Assembly (NCBI GenBank): GCA_017745075.1
Contig: JAGIAD010000003.1
Span: 496,001 to 560,000, forward strand
Direction of reading: 5' to 3'
Source: Sphingobacteriaceae bacterium
Lineage (GTDB): Bacteria; Bacteroidota; Bacteroidia; Sphingobacteriales; Sphingobacteriaceae
DNA: 64,000 nucleotides
Positions 56,365 through 63,642 of this stretch are shown piece by piece (the first letter of the stretch is position 1; the number at the start of each line of letters is the position of its first letter). A program made the position numbers and the translations under genes. The notes beneath the pieces were generated by a model, which made no database searches, was not told the DNA's origin, and worked only from the letters and a program-made list of their open reading frames with translations.

Positions 56365-56380
56365 TTTACCATATGGTAAA
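56365..56380. promoter_or_regulatory. Palindromic operator TTTACCATATGGTAAA (self-site of the Crp/Fnr gene)
   Basis: A perfect 16-bp palindrome 21 bases upstream of a -7 box (TATCTTTA, 56402-56409) of the Crp/Fnr gene that starts at 56414. This places it over the -33 region, as expected for autoregulation. Confidence 0.75.
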
Positions 56381-56401
56381 TGACTGCTTTGCGGTGTATG
56401 C

Positions 56402-56409
56402 TATCTTTA
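56402..56409 (+). promoter_or_regulatory. -7 promoter box of the Crp/Fnr gene
   Basis: TATCTTTA, one mismatch from TAnnTTTG, ending 4 bases before the ATG; the transcript would have almost no leader. Confidence 0.5.
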
Positions 56410-56413
56410 CCCA

Positions 56414-56983
56414 ATGGAAGCATTAATAAATCTTATTCTGCAATTTGGCGACCTGAACAAACAGCAAATTGACTTTTTGCTGAGCAAGGTTGAAATGCTC
56501 GAATTCAAAAAAGATGATTACCTGTCTGAAGCCGGGAAGGTACCCCGCTATGTAGCCTTCGTGCTCGAAGGTGTGTTCCGTTTCTGTTATTATAACAACA
56601 AGGGCGAAGAAGTGACCAATTATTTTGTAGACGAGGGCAATTTTGTAGTGGATAACGAAAAATTTGAATCGCAGATTGCAGCTACAGAATATGTACAGGC
56701 CGTTACCGACTGCCGGGTGCTCGTTTTTAACAAAAAGGACTGGGATGAGATATCCAATACCATTGTAGGCTGGGAAATGATGAAGGCCAACATGGTCAAA
56801 AAATGCCTTACGCTGGCTATGGAACGGCGCAGTCCGCTGGTTTCAGAAGATGCCACCACCCGATATTTGTCGTTCATCGAAGGTTTCCCCAAACTCATCA
56901 ACCGCATACCGCTTTCGTACGTAGCCTCGTACCTGGGCATCACCCAGCAATCGCTGAGCCGCATACGCCGTAATATCCGTTAA
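56414..56983 (+). CDS. Crp/Fnr family transcriptional regulator (TQQSLSR recognition helix)
   Basis: 189 residues. Effector domain beta-roll (about 20-110, YLSEAGKVPRYVAFVLEGVFRF) and C-terminal HTH with recognition helix TQQSLSRI (177-184), where CRP-type Arg and Glu are replaced by Gln178 and Gln179. No Cys. Two matching palindromes (56365-56380 and 56991-57006) flank it, at the same distance from the next -7 boxes. It probably controls itself and the downstream SDR. Effector unknown. Confidence 0.9.
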   Translation: MEALINLILQFGDLNKQQIDFLLSKVEMLEFKKDDYLSEAGKVPRYVAFVLEGVFRFCYYNNKGEEVTNYFVDEGNFVVDNEKFESQIAATEYVQAVTDCRVLVFNKKDWDEISNTIVGWEMMKANMVKKCLTLAMERRSPLVSEDATTRYLSFIEGFPKLINRIPLSYVASYLGITQQSLSRIRRNIR

Positions 56984-56990
56984 CGTGCTT

Positions 56991-57006
56991 TTTACCAAAT
57001 GGTAAA
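56991..57006. promoter_or_regulatory. Palindromic operator TTTACCAAATGGTAAA upstream of the SDR gene
   Basis: Same site as at 56365 with A for T at one central position; 21 bases before a -7-like box AACCTTTG (57028-57035). Confidence 0.75.
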
Positions 57007-57062
57007 TGTTTTTTAATTACCATTCTCAACCTTTGCTTATTCATTTAAAAAAATACAAAAAG

Positions 57063-57923
57063 ATGAGCAAAAAGATCGTATTAATAACCGGAACAAATAG
57101 TGGTTTTGGCTGGCTTACCGCCCACAGCGTGGCTGCCTTAGGGCATCGGGTATATGCCACAATGCGCGATACCCAGGGACGTAATGCCGAAAAGGCCCAG
57201 GCTTTGGGCGCAGTAGAGAACGTAACTGTTTTGGACGTTACCCTGACCAGCGATGAAAGCGTGAAGCAGGCCGTTGATGCCATTTTGGCCAAAGAAGGTA
57301 CCATTGATGTGTTAGTGAACAACGCCGGTTACGGCATGACCGGTGTGGCCGAGAGCTTCACCACGGCCGATGTGCACACTACTTTTGATATCAATGTTTA
57401 TGCCCCCTGGCGATTGATTAAGCAGGTGCTACCCGCCATGCGCAAACAGGCCGAAGGACTAATTATTAACGTTACCAGCGGCTTTGGGCGGGTATCATTC
57501 CCCTTCGCTACCATTTATGCGGCCTCCAAGTTTGCGCTGGAAGGGATAAGCGAAGGCCTGCATTACGAGGTGAAACGTTTAGGTATAGACGTGGCACTTG
57601 TGGAGCCAGGCGCTTTCCCCACAGAAATGCAGCAAAAGAACAATCCTGCATCTGATCAGGGTGTATTTGAGGGTTACGGCGCCATTGCCGGTATACCTAA
57701 CAAAATGGTAGCCGCATTGGGTGAAGAAATGCAGGCTAAAAAACCCGATCCACAGCATGTTGCAGATGCCATTGTAAAACTGATCGGTACCCCAAAAGGC
57801 ACCCGGCCATTACGTACGGTAGTAGATCCTATAACCGGCCAATACATTGAAGCTGCTAACCAGGCTGTAGCCGAGCAATTTGCAAAAGGATTGAAGGTAT
57901 TCGGGATGGGTGAGTTATTGTAA
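57063..57923 (+). CDS. SDR family oxidoreductase
   Basis: 286 residues from ATG 57063; an in-frame ATG at 57006 overlaps the operator and is rejected. Classical SDR: TGTNSGFGWL cofactor loop, NNAGYG, catalytic YAASK. Downstream of the Crp/Fnr operator. Terminator at 57943. Substrate unknown; close relatives reduce carbonyls of xenobiotics. Confidence 0.9.
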   Translation: MSKKIVLITGTNSGFGWLTAHSVAALGHRVYATMRDTQGRNAEKAQALGAVENVTVLDVTLTSDESVKQAVDAILAKEGTIDVLVNNAGYGMTGVAESFTTADVHTTFDINVYAPWRLIKQVLPAMRKQAEGLIINVTSGFGRVSFPFATIYAASKFALEGISEGLHYEVKRLGIDVALVEPGAFPTEMQQKNNPASDQGVFEGYGAIAGIPNKMVAALGEEMQAKKPDPQHVADAIVKLIGTPKGTRPLRTVVDPITGQYIEAANQAVAEQFAKGLKVFGMGELL

Positions 57924-57942
57924 GCGGAGCGAATGTAATAAG

Positions 57943-57976
57943 AACGGCAGTAGCCCAGGCAACTGCTGTTTTTTGT
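57943..57976 (+). terminator. Terminator after the SDR gene
   Basis: AACGGCAGT (57943-57951) pairs with ACTGCTGTT (57962-57970), then TTTTTT. Confidence 0.8.
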
Positions 57977-58056
57977 TTGTACCTGTTGGAGCATGTTACC
58001 GGCAACACCGTTTTAATTTAAGCCGTTAAAACAGGAAGGTAGCTTTTGTTAACAGA

Positions 58057-58443
58057 TTAACTGATTAAAGTATCGTCTAAATCAGAACTCATCACTTGTC
58101 TCAAAATCACATCCCGCAAACGGTCTTCGTGTTCATCGCTCCATTGCCCTAATGCTGCAATCACGGGAATTAACGTTTTACCAAATCCGGTAAGGCTATA
58201 CTCAACTTTTGGCGGTACAACGGGATAAATTTTCTTCGTAACCAGTTCGTGTTCTTCCAATTCTTTCAACTGAATATTCAGAACCCTGCGTGAGGCATCG
58301 GGTATTTTGCGTTGCAGCTCACTTGGTCTTTTATATCCCTCATTGATAAACCAAATCAAACGGATTTTCCATTTACCATAAAGTACCTCACCTATCAGAT
58401 CGAGTCCGCAATTCAGGTTGGGTATTATTTTTCTCTTATACAT
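58057..58443 (-). CDS. HxlR family transcriptional regulator
   Basis: 128 residues. HxlR/YodB-type winged helix: CGLDLIGEVLYGKWKIRLIW, then a wing YPVVPPKVEYSLTGFGKTL. One Cys (Cys12) near the N-terminus is at the usual redox-sensing position of YodB/HypR-like regulators, which respond to quinones and electrophiles. Divergent from the SDR gene at 58584; a palindrome lies between them. Confidence 0.9.
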   Translation of the reverse strand: MYKRKIIPNLNCGLDLIGEVLYGKWKIRLIWFINEGYKRPSELQRKIPDASRRVLNIQLKELEEHELVTKKIYPVVPPKVEYSLTGFGKTLIPVIAALGQWSDEHEDRLRDVILRQVMSSDLDDTLIS

Positions 58444-58481
58444 TTTGTAAAATTAAACGTATGGCTCAATCTACGCAATAG

Positions 58482-58497
58482 GGGATAAATTTATCCC
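58482..58497. promoter_or_regulatory. Palindrome GGGATAAATTTATCCC between the HxlR and SDR genes
   Basis: Perfect 16-bp inverted repeat, upstream of an SDR promoter (TTG at 58520-58522, 20-base spacer, CAATTTTG at 58543-58550). The position fits a shared HxlR operator. Confidence 0.7.
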
Positions 58498-58519
58498 TAT
58501 CTGAATCGTAATTCCGTAC

Positions 58520-58550
58520 TTGCCTGAACTTCTTTTATACACCAATTTTG
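58520..58550 (+). promoter_or_regulatory. Promoter of the HxlR-linked SDR gene
   Basis: TTG at 58520 and CAATTTTG at 58543-58550, 20 bases apart, close to the Bacteroidota -33/-7 layout. Confidence 0.5.
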
Positions 58551-58583
58551 TCCTGTAATTAATTCTTAAAAGTACAACATTAA

Positions 58584-59375
58584 ATGGAACAGTTTAATTT
58601 CAATAATGAGTTATCAGGCAAAATTGCCCTGGTAACCGGCGGAACAAAAGGAGCAGGAAAAGCAATTGCAGAAAGGCTTTTGCAAGCCGGGGCAACGGTT
58701 ATTATTACTGCAAGGAATACACCAGAAGAGGAAAACGGGAAGTTACATTTCATTCCTTCCGATTTGAGTAAGGCAGCGGGAACACAAAAAGTAATCAGCG
58801 AAGTCCTGTCAATGTATGGCAGGCTCGATATTCTGGTGAATAACCTTGGTTCTTCATCAACACCGGCAGGCGGTTTTGCTGCACTGAGTGACGAAGATTG
58901 GGAATCGACCTTTCAAGCTAATCTGCTCGCTCCTGTTCGGCTTGACAGAGGTTTTTTACCACAAATGATAGATCGAAAAAGTGGTGTTATTATTCACATT
59001 GCATCCATTCAGGGTACATTACCGCTATATGATTCTACTTTGCCTTATGCCGCTGCAAAAGCAGGATTGATCAATTACAGTAAAAGTTTATCTAATGAAG
59101 TTACGCCAAAAGGTGTTCGTGTGCTAACGGTTTCGCCGGGATGGATCAATACCTCAGCATCTGAAGCCTGGCTGGGCGAAATTGCAAGAAACGCGAATAG
59201 CACTGTAGAAGAAGCACTGCAAAGTGTAATGGATGCTTTGGGTGGAATCCCTTTTGGCAGACCCGCCGAACCAGAAGAAGTTGCTGAATTTGTTGGTTTT
59301 TTAGTTTCACCAAGAGCTAATTATTTAACAGGAACAAACTTTGTAATTGACGGTGGAACTGTACCCACTATTTAA
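58584..59375 (+). CDS. SDR family oxidoreductase
   Basis: 263 residues; GGTKGAGKAIAERL cofactor motif, NNLG (NNAG variant), catalytic YAAAK, C-terminal VIDGGT. Expected HxlR-controlled redox enzyme; the NTF2-like gene follows 21 bases downstream. Confidence 0.9.
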   Translation: MEQFNFNNELSGKIALVTGGTKGAGKAIAERLLQAGATVIITARNTPEEENGKLHFIPSDLSKAAGTQKVISEVLSMYGRLDILVNNLGSSSTPAGGFAALSDEDWESTFQANLLAPVRLDRGFLPQMIDRKSGVIIHIASIQGTLPLYDSTLPYAAAKAGLINYSKSLSNEVTPKGVRVLTVSPGWINTSASEAWLGEIARNANSTVEEALQSVMDALGGIPFGRPAEPEEVAEFVGFLVSPRANYLTGTNFVIDGGTVPTI

Positions 59376-59396
59376 TCATCTCAAAAATAAAAAACA

Positions 59397-59720
59397 ATGA
59401 ACTTACCAAAAGTAGTATCAGATTTAGTAAAAACACAAAATAACTTTGATAGCGTTGCTTACGCAAATTGTTTTTCTGAAACAGCCATCGTTTATGATGA
59501 AGGTAAAACGCACAAAGGACGAAAAGAGATTGAACATTGGATTGCGGATGCCAACGAGCGATACGAGGCCACCATGCAGCCCTTAAGCTTTGAAGAAAAA
59601 GGAACGGAAAGCATTTTAAAAGCAGAAGCTTCAGGAAAATTTAGCGGAAGCCCTATTGTATTGAGTTATCATCTGGAAATAGTTGATGATTTGATACAGA
59701 CATTGAGGATTACAGGATAA
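59397..59720 (+). CDS. SnoaL/NTF2-like small protein
   Basis: 107 residues with the cone fold pattern SVAYANCFSETAIVYDEGKTHKGRKEIEHWI. Such proteins bind small ligands or act as isomerases/hydrolases. In the SDR operon; ATG at 59397. Confidence 0.82.
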   Translation: MNLPKVVSDLVKTQNNFDSVAYANCFSETAIVYDEGKTHKGRKEIEHWIADANERYEATMQPLSFEEKGTESILKAEASGKFSGSPIVLSYHLEIVDDLIQTLRITG

Positions 59721-59775
59721 ATGGATTGAGGCTGTATTATATTATATAATTGCCCTCCTGTAGGGATTCCTAGGG

Positions 59776-59801
59776 AGATCTTGTCGAGAGATCTTTTTTT
59801 T
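59776..59801 (+). terminator. Terminator of the SDR/NTF2 operon
   Basis: AGATCT (59776-59781), loop TGTCGAG, AGATCT (59789-59794), then a T run. Confidence 0.75.
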
Positions 59802-59835
59802 AAAACACGATCTTAAATAATTTCAGATGATTTTT

Positions 59836-59863
59836 AATGGTAGCGGCTTTATCCGCTACCATT
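59836..59863. terminator. Second terminator-like hairpin between convergent genes
   Basis: AATGGTAGCGG (59836-59846) and CCGCTACCATT (59853-59863), 11-bp perfect stem before the AhpD-like gene's stop. Confidence 0.6.
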
Positions 59864-59877
59864 TTAAAGCTTATCAA

Positions 59878-60339
59878 TTAGTTTAAAGCCGGGGCTAATG
59901 GCCAGTCTACAGGAATATCTGTTAAGGCATGTAAGTAATTGGTAATGATTTTGTCACCAATTATAAGGGTCACATCAACCAGGCTCGCTTCGGTATAACC
60001 TGCTGCAAAAAAGTTTTCTAAAACTTCGGCCTTTACATGACCGCGGTTTTCTATAGCGGCTTTAACCAGTTTGGCCAAAGCATCTAACTTTGCATCAAAA
60101 CCGATATTGGCTCTACGGATGTCCAAAATCTGTTCGTCGGTAAAACCATTCATTTTGGCAAACTGAGTATGGGCGCTCAGGCAGTATGAACATTCGTTTA
60201 CCTGGCTAACAACTAAATTGATTACTTCCCGTTCTTTAGCGCGAATAGATGACTTTCTATTTTGAAGTGCCAGGTAATCGCCCAATGCGCTTTCAGAATG
60301 ACCAAATATGGCATATAGGTTGGGTACAAAACCTACCAT
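59878..60339 (-). CDS. AhpD/CMD-like protein without an upstream start codon
   Basis: 153 residues from ATG 60339. The alkylhydroperoxidase motif ECSYCLSAH gives C-x2-C-x3-H, so peroxide or quinone redox activity is likely. Homology-like sequence continues upstream of the ATG (FNPATQTIFDNLQS, frame open to 60429) but no ATG, GTG or TTG is available there; ATT at 60417 is the only near-start. Start codon loss or a rare start is possible. Confidence 0.75.
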   Translation of the reverse strand: MVGFVPNLYAIFGHSESALGDYLALQNRKSSIRAKEREVINLVVSQVNECSYCLSAHTQFAKMNGFTDEQILDIRRANIGFDAKLDALAKLVKAAIENRGHVKAEVLENFFAAGYTEASLVDVTLIIGDKIITNYLHALTDIPVDWPLAPALN

Positions 60340-60614
60340 ACTTTGCAGGTTATCAAAAATAGTTTGGGTAGCAGGATTAAAAAACGAACTGGCTACGCGC
60401 CTTCTGATTTCCGTAATGCCAAATCGACCTTAATTTCCGAAAAGCAATAGTTATATGCCAGTAGGAATGATGTCTGCTCACTGAGCCCATTAAGGAGTGC
60501 AGTTTCTTAGTCCTCAATAAGAACCAATGGGAGGAAAAGTCAACTGACCCCCAAATCTGTCAGCTTTACCATGATTGAAGGCTGTTTCATCTATTTTTTT
60601 CATAAGTTTAAACG

Positions 60615-61637
60615 ATGGATAAAAATGAGCAACGAATTTCCTGGTATAGTTCGCTGTTAATTGCCTTATTGGTAAATACACCGAAGCTGCTGGCTTTACG
60701 CGAAAAAGGAATTATAGCGCAATACTGGCATTTTAATCCTTTTGAATGGCTATATCAGTTTTCATTCAACCTGCTTTTCTGTGGATTGATGTTCTATCTA
60801 AACCTCAATCCATCTTCAAAACTTAGTATTTACCGTGAGAAAAATAAAATTAGCCTATATGTCATTTCAAATGCATTAATATTTCTTTTTGCTGTTTTTC
60901 TGGGCGGCGTGCTTCAAAGCAGGTTATTTTTTACGCCGCAATTGCCGAAGGTTTACCTGGCAGGCAACTTTTTGCGGTTATTCCTGAGCAGTATCTTAAC
61001 GGGTATTCTGATTAAAATTGTCCTCCTTGTACGTTCCTCCAAAAGTAAAGAAGTAGAAAACGAGCAACTCAAAACGGCTTACATGCAAACAGAACTGGAG
61101 CTTTTGAAAGAACAGATGAACCCACATTTTTTATTCAATTCTTTAAGCAGCCTCTCAGGTGTTATAAGGGAAAACCCAGCCCTGGCACAAAAATATGTCC
61201 GCGATTTATCTACCGTTTTTCGCTATGCTTTAAATCGCTCCAAAAATAATCTTGTAACACTTAACGATGAATTAACAATGCTAAAAGCATTTGCCCGGCT
61301 TGTAACCATGCGTTTGGAAAATGCCTTTAAAATGGATGTTAATATTCCCGCTGAAGTGTTGAATTATAAATTACCCCATCTGACTTTGCAGCCTTTATTG
61401 GAAAATGCCGTGAAACACAACGCAGCAACCTTAACAAAACCCTTAAATGTAAAGCTGTATATAGACGGTGATGTGCTGGTACTGAGCAATAACCTTAATG
61501 AAATTCCGACACCCGAAAGCAGCAACGGTATGGGACTTGCAAACCTGAATGAACGTTTTAAGATCATGATGAAACAAGAAATTGAAATAAATAAAGGCCG
61601 GAACGGATTTCTGGTAAAAATCCCGTTAAAGCCATGA
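60615..61637 (+). CDS. LytS/YehU-type sensor histidine kinase
   Basis: 340 residues. Four membrane helices (about 12-30, 48-64, 82-100, 117-138), phosphoacceptor His171 in EQMNPHFLFNSLS, ATP-binding N-box PLLENAVKHN and a G-box MGLANLNERF. Pair with the LytTR regulator, overlapping by 4 bases. Confidence 0.92.
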   Translation: MDKNEQRISWYSSLLIALLVNTPKLLALREKGIIAQYWHFNPFEWLYQFSFNLLFCGLMFYLNLNPSSKLSIYREKNKISLYVISNALIFLFAVFLGGVLQSRLFFTPQLPKVYLAGNFLRLFLSSILTGILIKIVLLVRSSKSKEVENEQLKTAYMQTELELLKEQMNPHFLFNSLSSLSGVIRENPALAQKYVRDLSTVFRYALNRSKNNLVTLNDELTMLKAFARLVTMRLENAFKMDVNIPAEVLNYKLPHLTLQPLLENAVKHNAATLTKPLNVKLYIDGDVLVLSNNLNEIPTPESSNGMGLANLNERFKIMMKQEIEINKGRNGFLVKIPLKP

Positions 61638-62410
61638 GCACCATTCGAACTGTTGTTATAGAAGATGAGGCCGTCACAGCAAGGAACCTCATCCATTTAT
61701 TGGGAGAGATAGCGCATGATATTGATATTGTTTGCATAGTAGGTACAGTTGAAGAAGCAATCGCCTGGTTTGCCGGCAACGAAAACATGTACGACTTAAT
61801 TTTCATGGATATCAGGCTCGCCGATGGGTTATCTTTTGATATTTTCAAACGGATTAATATCGATAAACCTGTAATTTTTGTAACCGCATATAACGATTAT
61901 GCCATTGCGGCCTTTAAAAACAATGGTATCGATTATATCCTGAAACCTTTTGACGAAGAAGAAATTGCTAATGCCATTAACAAATACAAGAGATGGATGG
62001 GTAGTGCTACGCCACAGGTCTTGCCCGTGTTTGCAGATTTAGCCACACAAATTGGCAATCTTTCAAAATCTTACAAAAAGTCTTTCCTTATTCACTACCG
62101 TGATAAACTCATACCGGTAGAAACGGCTAAAATTTCGTGGTTTTATACTGCCAATGAAATTGTTTACGCCAGAACAACAGACGATAGGCAATTTATAATG
62201 GATTTTACCATGGAACAGCTGGAACAGCAGCTTGATCCGGAGACTTTTTTCCGGGCCAACCGTCAGTTCCTGATCAACCGACAGGCGATAACCGAAGTTG
62301 AATTTTATTTCAACGGAAGATTGCTGGTGAAAGTAAAACCAATTGCGGAAGCGCAAATACTGATCAGCAAAGCCCGTGTGCCTGAGTTTAAAAAATGGAT
62401 GAACGCTTAA
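61634..62410 (+). CDS. LytTR family response regulator
   Basis: 258 residues. Receiver domain with phospho-Asp59 (FMDIRLADG), Lys104 in ILKPFDEEE and the acidic pair at 10-12; LytTR DNA-binding domain at about 150-255 (FLIHYRDKLIPVETAKI; FFRANRQFLINRQAI). Regulates an unknown set of genes; the sterol-desaturase gene follows 109 bases later. Confidence 0.93.
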   Translation: MSTIRTVVIEDEAVTARNLIHLLGEIAHDIDIVCIVGTVEEAIAWFAGNENMYDLIFMDIRLADGLSFDIFKRINIDKPVIFVTAYNDYAIAAFKNNGIDYILKPFDEEEIANAINKYKRWMGSATPQVLPVFADLATQIGNLSKSYKKSFLIHYRDKLIPVETAKISWFYTANEIVYARTTDDRQFIMDFTMEQLEQQLDPETFFRANRQFLINRQAITEVEFYFNGRLLVKVKPIAEAQILISKARVPEFKKWMNA

Positions 62411-62519
62411 ATCGTTTCGCCCCTTTCTTTTTCAGCTTCACCTGTTTTAAGGCCACATCATTATTCATTTTTATTCAACTTTATCCTGTCATAACAAGGC
62501 AGCATTTAGTTTAGATAAA

Positions 62520-63353
62520 ATGAAAAATCACATCGGTCCATATCGCATTTACATCCTGTTATTCCTTTTTATATTAATTTTAGCCGAAATTATCTGGAAC
62601 TGGAAGAAAGAAAAAGGCGCTTATGATGTTAGGGAAACTTTTTCCAACCTCGCTATTTTTGCAGGTTTTCAGTTTTCAAAATTCATATTTGCCGGGTATC
62701 AATTAACTATTCTGGGTTTCTTTTCAAACCTGACACCAATCAGACTGCCGCATAATGCCTGGGTTTTTGGTTTAACATTTATCGCCGCAGATTTTATTTA
62801 TTACTGGTTTCATCGCATTTCACATAGCTGGAAACCACTTTGGGCATTTCATTTGATCCATCATTCGGCCATGCACATGAATTTAACGGCAGCTTATCGC
62901 CTTAACTGGTTTTCGGCAATTGTTAGTCCATTGTTTTTTATACCAGCTGCATTATTGGGTTTACCTACCGATTTCATTGTTATTTCTTATGTGCTTAACC
63001 TCGCTTACCAATTTTTTCTGCACACTGAAGCCGTTGGAAAATTAGGCCCTATTGAGCATGTAATGGATACACCGTCATCGCACCGGGTCCACCATGGAAG
63101 CAATCCCATTTACATCGATAAAAACTTTGGCGGTGTTTTAATTATCTGGGATAAGCTATTTGCTACTTATCAACCCGAAACAGAAAAAGTACGGTATGGC
63201 CTAACTACTGGTTTTTTAAGCTATAATCCCTTTCGTCTGGTGGCTCAAGGTTTTATCAACTGGTTTAAGCCTAAAAGTTCAACCCCGGGTAATAACAGTT
63301 CAACCCCGCATCTTTCTGTTTCAACCGAAAAGCAGAAACATGCATTAAATTAA
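62520..63353 (+). CDS. Sterol desaturase / fatty acid hydroxylase family protein
   Basis: 277 residues, membrane di-iron enzyme. Histidine motifs: H98-x3-H102, H111-x2-HH115, H119 and HRVHHG near residue 190. Four hydrophobic segments. Hydroxylates or desaturates lipids, substrate unknown. The C-terminal 30 residues are low-complexity (SSTPGNNSSTP). Possibly a target of the LytTR regulator. Confidence 0.9.
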   Translation: MKNHIGPYRIYILLFLFILILAEIIWNWKKEKGAYDVRETFSNLAIFAGFQFSKFIFAGYQLTILGFFSNLTPIRLPHNAWVFGLTFIAADFIYYWFHRISHSWKPLWAFHLIHHSAMHMNLTAAYRLNWFSAIVSPLFFIPAALLGLPTDFIVISYVLNLAYQFFLHTEAVGKLGPIEHVMDTPSSHRVHHGSNPIYIDKNFGGVLIIWDKLFATYQPETEKVRYGLTTGFLSYNPFRLVAQGFINWFKPKSSTPGNNSSTPHLSVSTEKQKHALN

Positions 63354-63377
63354 TCTGTCTATTTAATAAAAAAACAC

Positions 63378-63599
63378 ATGATGAAAAAGTTCATTTTAAC
63401 AATCAGCATTGCATTTTCAAGTGTCTTACTTACAAATGCCCAAAGCAGAACAGTTGTAGTTAAACCTGCTAAAAGAATCGTAGTACATACCCGCCCGGTA
63501 AATGCTACACCTGTTGCAGGAGTTGTTAGGGTAAAGCCAGCAGCAATTGTTGTGGTAAAACCAGCATGGAGGAGAAGAGCAGTGGTTGTTCATCACTAA
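63378..63599 (+). CDS. Small secreted protein with repeated VVVKPA motifs
   Basis: 73 residues (or 72 from the second Met). Signal peptide 1-21 (LTNAQ). Mature part has VVVKPAKR, RVKPA and VVVKPAWRRR repeats and ends in His-His; basic. No family. Confidence 0.7.
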   Translation: MMKKFILTISIAFSSVLLTNAQSRTVVVKPAKRIVVHTRPVNATPVAGVVRVKPAAIVVVKPAWRRRAVVVHH

Positions 63600-63642
63600 T
63601 CTTTAACAATTTTTATATTTTTAAATCAGCAGAAATCAAATC

